Source of the DNA: an uncultured Selenomonadales bacterium
Lineage (GTDB): Bacteria > Bacillota > Negativicutes > Selenomonadales > Selenomonadaceae
Direction: 5' to 3'
DNA length: 64,000 nt
Assembly (NCBI GenBank): GCA_900315155.1
Contig: OMYB01000011.1
Span: 1-64,000, forward strand
In this document: in pieces, positions 30,462 to 39,261 of the stretch
Layout: every line of letters begins with the position of its first letter
How positions within the stretch are numbered: the stretch's first letter is position 1
Notes under the pieces: generated by a model
Database searches by the model: none
Told to the model about the DNA's origin: nothing
Seen by the model: the letters and a program-made list of their open reading frames with translations, nothing else
Translations under genes and position numbers: made by a program

Positions 30462-32087
30462 TTATTTCTGCTTGCCGTATTTCTTCTCGATCTGCTGGCG
30501 CACCGTATCATTCTCCAGGAACTCGTCGTACGTCGACAGACGGTCGACAACGCCATCCGGCGTAATCGCGATGATGCGGTTTGCAATCGTCTGCACGAAC
30601 TCATGGTCGTGCGACGTAAAGAGCAGCGTGCCATCAAACTTGATGAGACCGTTGTTCAGCGCCGTAATGGATTCGAGGTCGAGGTGGTTTGTCGGCTCAT
30701 CGAGCAACAAGACATTCGCACCGGAAAGCATCATGCGGGAGAGCATGCAGCGCACGCGCTCGCCACCGGAGAGGACCTTGGCCTTCTTCTGGCTCTCCTC
30801 ACCGGAGAACAGCATGCGGCCAAGGAACCCGCGCACGAACGTCTCATCCGGGTCTTTCGAATACTGACGGAGCCAGTCGACGAGGTTGAGATCGCAGTCA
30901 TCGAAATACGCGGAATTATCGGACGGCAGATACGACTGCGTCGTCGTCACGCCCCATTTGAACGTACCGGCATCCGGCTGCTCCTCGCCCATGAGGATCT
31001 TGAACAGCATCGTCTTGCCGAGCGTCTCCGGGCCGACGAACGCGACTTTGTCGCCGCGTTTCAGCGTAAAGCTGACATTGTGCAGGACCTCAACCCCGTC
31101 GACGCTCTTGCTGATACCATCCACCATGAGCAGCTGGTCGCCGGCTTCGCGGTCCGGCGTGAAAGCAATGTACGGATAACGGCGCGAAGACGGCTGGATG
31201 TCATCGAGCGTAATCTTGTCGAGCATCTTCTTGCGCGCCGTAGCCTGCTTCGATTTTGCGGCGTTGGCGGCAAAGCGCTGGATGAACGTCTGCAGTTCCT
31301 TGATCTTCTCCTCTTTCTTCTTGTTCTGCTCCTTGGCCATCTGCAGAGCAAGCTGGCTGGACTGATACCAGAAATCGTAGTTGCCCGCAAAGAGCTTGAT
31401 GGCGCCGAAATCGACATCGCAGATATAGGTGCAGACCTGATTGAGGAAGTGGCGGTCATGTGATACGACGATGACCGTGTTCTCAAAGTTCTCGAGGAAC
31501 TCCTCGAGCCAGTTGATGGAGACGACATCGAGGTGGTTCGTCGGCTCGTCGAGCAGCAGGATGTCCGGATTACCGAACAGTGCCTGTGCAAGCAGGACGC
31601 GGACCTTCTCTTTCGGCGTGAGGTCCGCCATCATCATCTGATGCTGCTCATCCGAAATCCCGAGGCCGTTGAGCAGTTTCTCTGCCTCCGGCTCGGCATC
31701 CCATCCGTTCATCTCGGCAAACTCTGCCTCCAGCTCAGCGGCGCGGTTGCCATCTTCCTCGGAGAAGTCCGGCTTGGCATAAAGGGCATCCTTCTCATCC
31801 ATGACTTCGACGAGATGCTTGTTCCCCATCATAACCGTGCGCAGGACCGTGTACTCATCGAACGCGTAATGATCCTGCTGAAGGACGGACAGGCGCTCGC
31901 CCGGCGTTACTTCGACGGAGCCGCCCGTCGGCTCGAGCTCGCCCGACAGCAGCTTGAGGAACGTCGACTTGCCGGCGCCGTTTGCGCCGATAATGCCGTA
32001 GCAGTTGCCCGGTGTGAATTTCAGGTTGACATCCTTGTAAAGGACGCGTTTACCGAATTGCAGGCTCAGGTTGTTGACCGTAATCAT
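30462..32087 (-). CDS. ABC-F ATPase, YbiT-like
   Basis: A 541-residue soluble protein with two ABC domains and no membrane part, acting on the ribosome in translation regulation. The first Walker A is GANGAGKSTFLKLL; the second is GPETLGKTMLF. The first signature is degenerate (LTPKEKVRVLLAQALFGNP), as in YbiT, while the second is LSGGERVRC with Walker B NVLLLDEPTNHLD. The linker (KEQNKKKEEKIKELQTFIQR) and the shape match YbiT/YkpA rather than antibiotic-resistance members. Confidence 0.92.
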   Translation of the reverse strand: MITVNNLSLQFGKRVLYKDVNLKFTPGNCYGIIGANGAGKSTFLKLLSGELEPTGGSVEVTPGERLSVLQQDHYAFDEYTVLRTVMMGNKHLVEVMDEKDALYAKPDFSEEDGNRAAELEAEFAEMNGWDAEPEAEKLLNGLGISDEQHQMMMADLTPKEKVRVLLAQALFGNPDILLLDEPTNHLDVVSINWLEEFLENFENTVIVVSHDRHFLNQVCTYICDVDFGAIKLFAGNYDFWYQSSQLALQMAKEQNKKKEEKIKELQTFIQRFAANAAKSKQATARKKMLDKITLDDIQPSSRRYPYIAFTPDREAGDQLLMVDGISKSVDGVEVLHNVSFTLKRGDKVAFVGPETLGKTMLFKILMGEEQPDAGTFKWGVTTTQSYLPSDNSAYFDDCDLNLVDWLRQYSKDPDETFVRGFLGRMLFSGEESQKKAKVLSGGERVRCMLSRMMLSGANVLLLDEPTNHLDLESITALNNGLIKFDGTLLFTSHDHEFVQTIANRIIAITPDGVVDRLSTYDEFLENDTVRQQIEKKYGKQK

Positions 32088-32127
32088 GTGTGAAATTGCC
32101 CTTTCTCTATATGAATAGCTATAAAAA

Positions 32128-32940
32128 TTACTCTCTCAGCATGGCGCGGAACATCGAAAGGATGCTCTGGCCATAGGTATAGCCCGGTACAGCCCAGCGT
32201 CCGTTGAGGTCCTCCCAACGGTTCAGCGTAGACGTGCCATACGTGCTGCGCACGAGGCTGTAGCGCGGGTCGACGACCGGCTCATCCGGTGTGCGCGTCG
32301 TGGCGTAGGCCATGAGATGCTGGATGTGCGCGCGGACACCGAGACGGGCATCCGCAAAATATGCGCCTTTCGTCGTGGCATCCGTCGTGCCGAGACCGCA
32401 GTAGTTATTCTGGTCCGGCGTAACCGTACCGCCATAGCGGAAGAATCCCGTCTCCTTGCATGCCTGGGCAAAAGCGACATCCGGGCGGATGCCCTCGCGC
32501 TGGCCTTCTTCATAATAGTAGGAAACGAGCTGCTGCGGTGTCACGGAAATATCTGGGAACGGATTGGCCGAAAGCAGGTATTTGACGCACTGCTCCTGGC
32601 TCGCGAGCGGCGTGCCCACGATGGAATCATCATACGCCGATACCGTCTGCGGAACCTGCGCATAGGTAGGCTGTGTCTTCTCCTCGACGGGCGGATGCAG
32701 GATGGCATCGATGCGGCGCTGGAAATCCTCGCTGCCCTGACGCTTCATCGGGTAGCGCGGCACGGCGCGCGTCGTGCCCTCATGGAGATTATCCTGGATA
32801 GTGACCTGTGTCTCCGTCTCTGGCAGGTCGCGGTGATGATGACGCGCCTCTACCGACGATAGTGGCATCCATGTGGTCAGGGCCAAAGCCCCGGCCAGCA
32901 TACAGGTAAGGCATACTCTCTGTTTACCAGTGAACTTCAC
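32128..32940 (-). CDS. Exported glucosaminidase-domain protein
   Basis: A 270-residue protein with an N-terminal signal peptide (GKQRVCLTCMLAGALALTTW). The C-terminal half is a glucosaminidase domain of the LytG/FlgJ type, with the catalytic glutamate in AFAQACKETGFF and the YCGLGTTD and GVRAHIQHLMAYA motifs. It should cleave peptidoglycan glycan strands. The start is a GTG at 32940, with AAGGAGTG eight bases upstream. The region after the signal (residues ~35-125) is not recognisable. Confidence 0.85.
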   Translation of the reverse strand: MKFTGKQRVCLTCMLAGALALTTWMPLSSVEARHHHRDLPETETQVTIQDNLHEGTTRAVPRYPMKRQGSEDFQRRIDAILHPPVEEKTQPTYAQVPQTVSAYDDSIVGTPLASQEQCVKYLLSANPFPDISVTPQQLVSYYYEEGQREGIRPDVAFAQACKETGFFRYGGTVTPDQNNYCGLGTTDATTKGAYFADARLGVRAHIQHLMAYATTRTPDEPVVDPRYSLVRSTYGTSTLNRWEDLNGRWAVPGYTYGQSILSMFRAMLRE

Positions 32941-32970
32941 GAACCGAACACTCCTTGCATCAAAAACGAA

Positions 32971-34308
32971 TCAGATATCAGCAAAAATAAAATAAACGAG
33001 ATAAACGAGCGCCAGGACGCGGATGGCCCAGGAAAGGCCGTCATCTGCGCTGCGCTCTGCGGCTGGTTTCCCGATGCCTGCAGCGGCACCGAGAAACACC
33101 CATGCGAGGATGCCGCAGCCAAGCGCTGCCGTAAGATTCCACGACAGGGCCAATACGACGATACAGGCCGCCGTAATACCACTGCGCATGTCCCAGGAAT
33201 AGGAACGAGCAAAATGAAACTGACGCACGAGAAGCAGGAATCCGAGTCCTGTGAGTACAGGGACACTCATGACAGGAAACTCTGCCATCGACCGCACGGC
33301 TGGCGCACAGCCCAGCAGCACAGGAATCCAGAATGCCATGACGAGTGCCGTCCGACGCCCCAGATTTTTCTGCTCCTTCTCTCCAAACCCAGGAGGATTT
33401 TCCTGTTTTTCCGGTACGACAGCCGGTGCAATGGTCACGGGCAGGCACCCGAGGCAGGCACCGAGCAGGCTTACGCCAAACAGCGCAGCAATCGTCCGTC
33501 CGTGTTCCCTGCCCGGGCATATTGTCTCCGCCATGCTCCAGCTGAGACTGCTCATCACGAGGACAAGCACGAGCCCCACCATACCAGCGGTCATCCATCC
33601 CGTATCCTTTGGCGCAGGCGCCCAGGGGGCGAGCATGCATGCCGTGTGGTCGAGTCCCTCTGGGAATAGGAACGGCGCATCCGGCAGGACCCAGAATCCC
33701 TCGATGAGAGCGAGGGTGGCGGTCACGACACCGCCAATAAGCAGTGCCATGCGCACGTGCCGCACCAGGAGCACGACGGTCACTAGGATGCCGGTGAGCG
33801 CGAGATACGCACGCGGGTCCTGAAAGCTACCGAGCATGGTCACAGCCCAAGGGGAATGCACCACGATACGCGCCGTTACCAGCCCATAAAGTACGAGCAT
33901 GACCCCGACGGCTGCGGGAACAGCCCACCGGACCGGCTGAGGGAGCAATCTGGGGAGCCTTTTCCTCATGGGCGACAGCCACAACAGGAGACCGGCGAGC
34001 GACGCGGCTGCCTGTACCGCTAGCACGAGCTGCCAGTTCAGGCCGCCCGCAAGCATGACAATCCATACGAGCCATACCGCGATGCTCATGGATGGGAGCA
34101 CGAGGTACGGCAGGCCGCGCCATGCCATGATGAGCGTGCCCACGATGGAGGTCACGGCGAGTGCCGTAACACTCCCCGCCGCATGCATGCCCGCCTGCTG
34201 CAGGAGGAGCGGAACCATGAGGAAAACCGGCAGCATCACGCCGACAGCCGTTGTGCCGGTTATCCACGCTTCGCGCCAGCCCTGCGCCTTTTTCGCCTCT
34301 CGTCTCAT
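32971..34308 (-). CDS. Divergent NCS2-like (xanthine/uracil/AzgA) permease
   Basis: A 445-residue protein with about 12 hydrophobic helices. The pattern resembles the NCS2/AzgA fold: a start of TSIVGTLIMAWRGLPYLVLPSMS, then RWAVPAAVGVMLVLYGLV and LVLVMSSLSWSMAETICPG. Canonical purine-binding residues are not clear, so the substrate is unknown and the family call is tentative. The ATG at 34308 has GGAG eight bases before it. It runs divergently from the DedA-family gene. Confidence 0.6.
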   Translation of the reverse strand: MRREAKKAQGWREAWITGTTAVGVMLPVFLMVPLLLQQAGMHAAGSVTALAVTSIVGTLIMAWRGLPYLVLPSMSIAVWLVWIVMLAGGLNWQLVLAVQAAASLAGLLLWLSPMRKRLPRLLPQPVRWAVPAAVGVMLVLYGLVTARIVVHSPWAVTMLGSFQDPRAYLALTGILVTVVLLVRHVRMALLIGGVVTATLALIEGFWVLPDAPFLFPEGLDHTACMLAPWAPAPKDTGWMTAGMVGLVLVLVMSSLSWSMAETICPGREHGRTIAALFGVSLLGACLGCLPVTIAPAVVPEKQENPPGFGEKEQKNLGRRTALVMAFWIPVLLGCAPAVRSMAEFPVMSVPVLTGLGFLLLVRQFHFARSYSWDMRSGITAACIVVLALSWNLTAALGCGILAWVFLGAAAGIGKPAAERSADDGLSWAIRVLALVYLVYFIFADI

Positions 34309-34382
34309 GGCATCCGCTCCTACTTTACATAGACTATCCATTATATTTTACCACAGGAACACGAAAAATGATAGTTTCATGT

Positions 34383-34388
34383 TATAAT
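34383..34388 (+). promoter_or_regulatory. -10 box for the DedA/VTT gene
   Basis: TATAAT lies 36 bp before the TTG start of the VTT gene; no good -35 box was seen. The 115 bp to the divergent permease gene hold both promoters. Confidence 0.45.
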
Positions 34389-34423
34389 AGGGAGCAGAAT
34401 GGAATAGAAAGGAGTTATCCCTT

Positions 34424-35155
34424 TTGCACATAAAATTCTCGATGCGTACGGTGAAGGCCATTGCGGTTCTCTGCACGATCCTGCTCATCGCCATCATTCA
34501 TCTGGCCAACCCGAATTTTTTCCCGCATCTCTTTGCCCTGCTCTCGCATGGAGATATCCGCGAAACCGCCGATTATATCCAGTCCTTCGGGCCGTGGGCT
34601 ATTCTCTTCTCCTTCCTGCTGACGCTCTTCGTCAACGCCATCGGATTCCCGCCGGCGATCATTTTTTCGACGGCAAATACGCTCATCTTCGGCATCCTGC
34701 CCGGCATCTTCCTTTCCTGCGTCGCCGAGACCGTCGGTGTAACGGTCAGTTTCCTGCTGCTCCGCTATTTCTTCCGCGATGCAGCGGTCAAAGTCATCCA
34801 GAAGCATAAGACGCTGGCGAACCTCGACAAATACAGCGGCAAGCGCGGTTTCGTCGTCATGCTGATCGCGCGCATGGTGCCGTATTTCCCATCCGTACTG
34901 CTCAACGCCATCGGTGCACTTTCCGCACTTTCCCTGCGCGACTACGTCATTTCTTCCTTCATCGGCAAATTCCCGTCGACGGGCATCGAGGCCATCATCG
35001 GCCACGACACGATTACTCAGCAGGAGGACCCGACACGCATGATCGTCGTCATCATCATCGCCATCCTGCTCATCGCCGGTGCCTGGTGGTACGAAAAAAA
35101 GGCCGCCCAGTCCGCCGAAGAGGCAGACGGGCAGCCTGAGGAAGGTTCCCGCTGA
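34424..35155 (+). CDS. VTT (DedA/TVP38) family membrane protein
   Basis: A 243-residue inner-membrane protein with the VTT core: a re-entrant FSFLLTLFVNAIGFPPAIIF, the GILPGIFLSCVAETVG turn, and GKRGFVVMLIARMVPYFPSV with a conserved arginine, then GKFPSTGIEAIIGH. Family members flip or exchange lipids; the function here is not known. The start is a TTG at 34424, with GGAG nine bases upstream; the next ATG is too far. It converges on the MEMO-AMMECR1 gene. Confidence 0.85.
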   Translation: MHIKFSMRTVKAIAVLCTILLIAIIHLANPNFFPHLFALLSHGDIRETADYIQSFGPWAILFSFLLTLFVNAIGFPPAIIFSTANTLIFGILPGIFLSCVAETVGVTVSFLLLRYFFRDAAVKVIQKHKTLANLDKYSGKRGFVVMLIARMVPYFPSVLLNAIGALSALSLRDYVISSFIGKFPSTGIEAIIGHDTITQQEDPTRMIVVIIIAILLIAGAWWYEKKAAQSAEEADGQPEEGSR

Positions 35156-35163
35156 ATTCAGAT

Positions 35164-36549
35164 TCAGTGATGGCGTTCCACAGTAAAGCGCCAAAGATTG
35201 ACGCGTTCCCGGTCGCCGATATTCGCCTTGCGGCGCGCGATGGCAATCTGCTGCTGCACCGTATCGACCCCGTCGAGATCCGGCAGAAGCAGTCCGCGAC
35301 GGTCGCCGTTCTGCACGATGACGCCGTATTTCTTCACATCGAGCTCCTTGGGTGAGTCGATGGGCTCTGGCGTACTCAGCACATCCACGTTGTAGACGAG
35401 ATACGGCAGTTCCTCTGCCGTCACGGAATCGAAGCGCGGATCCTGCAGTCCTGCCGATACCGCGTTCCGCGCGATTTCCTCGGCAAGGCATTGCTGCGTT
35501 GGCAGGAAAGTGCCGATGCAGCCGCGCAGAGCACCGTCCTTGTGGATGGATACGAACGCACCACTGCGCTTCTCCGTCAGCTCAGCAGGCAGGCCATCCG
35601 GCACAGGCTGGCGCACATGCGTCTCCACATACGTCTCAAGGCTCAGCCGCGCCAGCTTCACGAAGTCATCTTCGTTGTTGCGGATGCCACGGATCTTCTT
35701 TTCCGTGACCTCTTCGAGCTGGTCGCCGAGATTGCGCGACGCATCCGTCCCCGTCGGATGGATCCACGCCACGCCATAGCCGACACCGAACGGCCCCTCG
35801 TAGGACAGCAGTTCCGTCTCGACAGCCGTGCGATCCAGTGCACCGGCCATGATCCAGTACGAGCGCAGGCCGCACTCGGCAGCCCCATCAGCCAATCCGG
35901 GATCGACATCCAGCAGGGAAAGGAAGTCACCCTCGCCCAGAGCTTTCGTTGCCAGCGCATCAAACGCCGGCCCCTGCGCAGCAAAGCCATAGGGGCCATC
36001 CGCCTTCAGCTTGTGCGAAAGGTCGCCGCTTGCGACAAGCAGGACATTCCGGCCCAGCTTTTCCGCTGTTTCGCGGATATGCTGGCCGAGGCGGTAATGC
36101 ATGCGCGCCGGGAGGCCGGACAGCCCGATGCGCACGACGGGCGGCAGATCCATCTGCTCACTGAGGTAGCGAAGCGGGATGAGCGTGCCGTGGTCGAGAT
36201 TCGGTTGACGGTCGCCCATCGGACCGGCGGGGATATCCTCCTCCATGCAGGCATCGCCGAGTGTCTGCGCGAACTGCTCATCATACTGCACGGCGAGCTG
36301 GACCTGTGGCGCACCGAACGAACCAAAATCCCCTTTTGCCTGCTTGCCCGGTGAAATATGGAAATAATCCGCATACATCGTGCTGTGCGGGCTGATGACG
36401 ACGACCGTGTCCGGCTTCAGCGCCGCCGCCCGCCGCATCACCTCGCGGTAGGCATCGATCGTCTTCTGGATCTTCTTTTCCTCCCCATGACCGACCTCGG
36501 GCATGATGATGGGTGGATGCGGTACAGCGACCGCAGCAAGTATCGACAT
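35164..36549 (-). CDS. MEMO/LigB-AMMECR1 fusion (AmmeMemoRadiSam A/B)
   Basis: A 461-residue fusion. Residues ~1-265 form a MEMO/LigB-like domain (AAVAVPHPPIIMPEVG, VVVISPHSTMYAD, LDHGTLIPLRYLSE, LLVASGDLSHKL). Residues ~290-461 form an AMMECR1 domain (SGAFVSIHKDGALRGCIGTF and RRKANIGDRERVNLWRFTV). These two usually work with a radical SAM partner of unknown reaction; no radical SAM gene is in the window. The ATG at 36549 has GGAGG seven bases upstream; a much longer open frame upstream is antisense to the phosphoesterase gene. Confidence 0.9.
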   Translation of the reverse strand: MSILAAVAVPHPPIIMPEVGHGEEKKIQKTIDAYREVMRRAAALKPDTVVVISPHSTMYADYFHISPGKQAKGDFGSFGAPQVQLAVQYDEQFAQTLGDACMEEDIPAGPMGDRQPNLDHGTLIPLRYLSEQMDLPPVVRIGLSGLPARMHYRLGQHIRETAEKLGRNVLLVASGDLSHKLKADGPYGFAAQGPAFDALATKALGEGDFLSLLDVDPGLADGAAECGLRSYWIMAGALDRTAVETELLSYEGPFGVGYGVAWIHPTGTDASRNLGDQLEEVTEKKIRGIRNNEDDFVKLARLSLETYVETHVRQPVPDGLPAELTEKRSGAFVSIHKDGALRGCIGTFLPTQQCLAEEIARNAVSAGLQDPRFDSVTAEELPYLVYNVDVLSTPEPIDSPKELDVKKYGVIVQNGDRRGLLLPDLDGVDTVQQQIAIARRKANIGDRERVNLWRFTVERHH

Positions 36550-36599
36550 ACAATCCCCTCCTGAATAGAATCTGTTTGTTATAACTATACGAGAAAAGG

Positions 36600-37892
36600 A
36601 TGGTGAAATCCTGCATGATACCGTCTCAAAATCCTTCTTCCTGCACGCGGCGTGGCTTCCTGCGCCTCTGCGCGGGCTTCCTTGCTTTCCTTGGGATTGG
36701 CGGAAAACTCCGGCCAGCCGGTGCTGCCAGCCGCGATGCCCTGCCATTCCGCTTCCTCCGCCAGATGATCCCAAGCGATCCGGCAACGAGCCGCACGATG
36801 GTATGGCAGGCGGATTATCTGCCGAAGGATACCTGGCTCGAAACGCAGGACAGCGCAGGCGGCGCTCCACTTCGCACGGATGCCAGCTATACGTATTTCC
36901 AGCAGGACAACGCCGTGACGTATTTCTTTACGGCTAGTCATACGCACCTGCAGCCCGGACACACATACCAGTACCGGATCCATTGGGAAGAACAGGCCGG
37001 CAGCTGGCATACGCTGACCACGCCCCGCACGGATGAGCCGTTCCAGGCCGTACTCATCAATGACTCGCAATGCGCCGACTACAGCGTACTTGCAGGCAAT
37101 CTGCAGCGCATCTTCTCCCGCCATCCGGATGCTGCTTTTCTCGCCGATCTCGGCGACCTCACAGACAATGGTCAGTCCGAATGGCATTGGCAAAGCTTCT
37201 TCGGCGCACTCGGAAGCATCCCGGCCCGCTATCCGTTCGTCCCCGTCATGGGCAACCATGAATGCTACGGGCTCGACTGGCAGATGTGCCTGCCCGAGCG
37301 GTACCTCGCCTCTCTCCCCTCGCCCGATAACGACAGCAGCCGGTTTCCGGGATACTATTACTCGTTCGACTGGGGGCCCGTGCACTTCATTGTGCTCAAC
37401 ACGCAGTTCCTCGAACTCGACGACCTGCGCCCCGGGCTGCGCACGGAGGAGCTTCTTTGGCTGAAACGGGACCGGGCAAAGAGCAGCAGGCCCTGGCAGG
37501 TCGTCCTCATGCACAAGGACATCCTCGCCTACGATGAATTCCAGCCCGGCACGGGGCAGCAGGGCGGCATCAGCGACGTCGGCCATATCTTCATGCCGGT
37601 CTTTGACCTGCTCGGCATCGACCTCGTGCTCTCCGGCCATATGCACACCTACCGCAACCGCGGCCATCTCTATGGCAGCAAACCGGCAGACCATGGTCCT
37701 GTCTACATCCTCTTCGGCCCGAGCGGCGATCAGCACTACAGCGTCCCCGTCGACAAGAACTACGATAAAGTCTCCTGCCCTCAGCCCACGACGGACAACT
37801 ACCTCACCCTCGCCGCCAGCAAGGATACGCTGCATGTCGAGGCGCATTACGTCAACGGAAGCCTGCTCGACTCCGTCACGCTGAAAAAATAG
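36600..37892 (+). CDS. Tat-exported metallophosphoesterase, purple acid phosphatase-like
   Basis: A 430-residue protein with a twin-arginine signal (CTRRGFLRLCAGFLAFLG). A fibronectin-like domain (FLRQMIPSDPATSRTMVWQA) precedes the phosphoesterase domain, whose metal ligands appear as NDSQ, GDLTDNG, GNHE, MHKD and SGHMHTYRN. It should hydrolyse phosphomonoesters or diesters outside the inner membrane. The first ATG abuts the AAAAGG site, so the ATG at 36615 may be used. It runs divergently from the MEMO gene, 50 bp apart, and ends at a terminator. Confidence 0.85.
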   Translation: MVKSCMIPSQNPSSCTRRGFLRLCAGFLAFLGIGGKLRPAGAASRDALPFRFLRQMIPSDPATSRTMVWQADYLPKDTWLETQDSAGGAPLRTDASYTYFQQDNAVTYFFTASHTHLQPGHTYQYRIHWEEQAGSWHTLTTPRTDEPFQAVLINDSQCADYSVLAGNLQRIFSRHPDAAFLADLGDLTDNGQSEWHWQSFFGALGSIPARYPFVPVMGNHECYGLDWQMCLPERYLASLPSPDNDSSRFPGYYYSFDWGPVHFIVLNTQFLELDDLRPGLRTEELLWLKRDRAKSSRPWQVVLMHKDILAYDEFQPGTGQQGGISDVGHIFMPVFDLLGIDLVLSGHMHTYRNRGHLYGSKPADHGPVYILFGPSGDQHYSVPVDKNYDKVSCPQPTTDNYLTLAASKDTLHVEAHYVNGSLLDSVTLKK

Positions 37893-37895
37893 CAA

Positions 37896-37933
37896 AAAAA
37901 TTCCGTACCGCATAAAATCGGTACGGAATTTTT
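37896..37933. terminator. Bidirectional terminator
   Basis: A 15-bp stem AAAAATTCCGTACCG/CGGTACGGAATTTTT with an 8-base loop serves both the phosphoesterase (+) and corA (-). Confidence 0.92.
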
Positions 37934-37935
37934 GT

Positions 37936-38889
37936 TCAGAACATATTCCTGCGCCAAAGGACGTAGGCACTGCCCCCGGCAATACCGGCAGCGAGAACCA
38001 TGATGTACAGGAACGCGAGCGGGTTATCCGCCATCGGCACCGGCACATTCATACCGAAAAAGCTCGAGATGACGGTCGGAATCGCGAGGATGATCGTCAT
38101 CGCAGCAAGGAATTTCATGACTAAGTTCTGGTTGTTCGAGATGATGGATGAGAACGTATCGGCAAGGCGGGCGAGAATCTTGGAATACATCTCGACCATT
38201 TCCTTCGCCTGCTTGTTCTCGATGATGACATCCTCGAGCAGGTCCTCATCCTCCTCGTACGCCTTGAGGATGGGCGCGATATTCTGGTTGTTGCGCATGC
38301 GCAGCAGCTTATCGAGCACGGCGCCGTTCGAGCGGATGGCCGCATTGAAGTACGTCAGGCCCTTCTGCAGGGAAAGCAGGCGCAGGATTTCGCTGTTGTT
38401 CATGTTATGGCGCAGCTGATCCTCGATTTCATCCGAAATCTTTTGGATCTGGCGCAGGTAACGCAGGAAGTACGTCGCCGACTTGTACAAGATCTGGAAC
38501 AGAAACCGCGTTTTTTTATAGGTGCGGAACAAGCGCGCTGTACGCTCGTTGAATTCCGCCATCACAGGCGTTTCCTCCAGGCAGACGGTGATGATGTAAT
38601 CCTCCGTCACGATAATCGCCAATGGCAAAGCATCGTAGTCATCCTTGCCACGGCAGACCGGTACATTCGTCAGGACCATGACCGAGTCGTCCTCAACGTC
38701 CGTATGCGAGCGCTCCTCATCATCGAGGGCGGAGCGGAGGAAATCCGGCTCGACCTCGGTGAGATTGCTGACGACCTTCAGCTCGTAAGGCGTCGGATCG
38801 ATGATGTTGATCCAGGCTCCTTTTTCCAGCGTCTTCAGCGACAGTTCCACCAACGGACCGCTCTCCAGGGATTTGTAGATCTGCAGCAT
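37936..38889 (-). CDS. corA: CorA-family magnesium/divalent cation channel
   Basis: A 317-residue CorA. A large cytoplasmic N-terminal funnel is followed by two membrane helices near the end, with the signature GMN loop (FFGMNVPVPMADNP) between them and a short basic tail WRRNMF. It forms a pentameric Mg2+ (or Co2+/Ni2+) channel in the inner membrane. The ATG at 38889 has GAGAGGAG eight bases upstream. A leader of about 215 nt with a small reading frame and hairpins precedes it. Confidence 0.95.
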   Translation of the reverse strand: MLQIYKSLESGPLVELSLKTLEKGAWINIIDPTPYELKVVSNLTEVEPDFLRSALDDEERSHTDVEDDSVMVLTNVPVCRGKDDYDALPLAIIVTEDYIITVCLEETPVMAEFNERTARLFRTYKKTRFLFQILYKSATYFLRYLRQIQKISDEIEDQLRHNMNNSEILRLLSLQKGLTYFNAAIRSNGAVLDKLLRMRNNQNIAPILKAYEEDEDLLEDVIIENKQAKEMVEMYSKILARLADTFSSIISNNQNLVMKFLAAMTIILAIPTVISSFFGMNVPVPMADNPLAFLYIMVLAAGIAGGSAYVLWRRNMF

Positions 38890-39138
38890 GTTTTATGCTC
38901 CTCTCCAGCGAGGAAACCATGCCACCACCAGCCGTGTCAGGCACGGCACAGCTGGCAGGATAAGGGCACAGGTTCCCCATATTCAGTTTTGCATCGTTTG
39001 GGGTCCGTTGAACTAGGGTGATCGTCCATTATCCTCACCAGCCTTTCCTGCTCCTTATCAGCCGCACGCCTGTGCAGCCAGCAGCACCTTAATTTTTTTC
39101 CGCCTATCATTTTACTACTTATATATAGGATTTGTCTA
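38890..39138 (-). promoter_or_regulatory. corA promoter and structured leader
   Basis: The promoter is TAGACA (39133-39138), an 18-bp gap and TAAAAT (39109-39114). The ~215-nt leader can fold as hairpins: CCCCA/TGGGG, then a long stem GGAACCTGTGCC against GGCATGGTTTCC enclosing GCCGTG-CCTGA-CACGGC. The segment CTTATC can pair with either GATAAG or, as TTATCC, with GGATAA upstream, which suggests alternative structures. No M-box, NiCo or B12 motif was found. A Mg2+-responsive role is inferred from the gene. Confidence 0.5.
38937..39029 (-). CDS. Candidate corA leader peptide (30 aa)
   Basis: A 30-codon frame starting at ATG 39029, with GGTGAGG just before it (spacing only 3, or AAAGG at 12). 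It reads MDDHPSSTDPKRCK at the start and ends PLSCQLCRA. An N-terminal acidic/proline cluster followed by basic residues resembles MgtL-type peptides on which ribosomes become unstable at low Mg2+. The stop codon lies in the loop of the GCCGTG/CACGGC hairpin, so a translating ribosome would open that structure. The frame also extends upstream to an ATG that overlaps the -10 box. Expression is unproven. Confidence 0.4.
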   Translation of the reverse strand: MDDHPSSTDPKRCKTEYGEPVPLSCQLCRA

Positions 39139-39261
39139 GGACATCGGGGAAATTTACCCAATGACAACATTCGCGCACAAAAAAGCACCGGGCATCGGCC
39201 CAGTGCCTATCGAAAAGCTCTCTTGGGATTGTAAGGTCCACCATCAGAGCATGCTGTCAAA

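Noticed and set aside
36550..36870. N-terminal extension of the MEMO-AMMECR1 gene
   Set aside because: The extension overlaps the divergent phosphoesterase gene and the family starts at MSILAAVAVPHPP, which has a good ribosome site.
36585..38048. Long minus-strand frame of 487 codons
   Set aside because: It is antisense to the clear Tat phosphoesterase gene and has no family likeness; GC-rich third positions keep the opposite strand open.
38890..39120. M-box or other known Mg2+/metal riboswitch before corA
   Set aside because: The conserved M-box blocks were not found in the leader, nor NiCo or cobalamin motifs; kept only as an unassigned structured leader.
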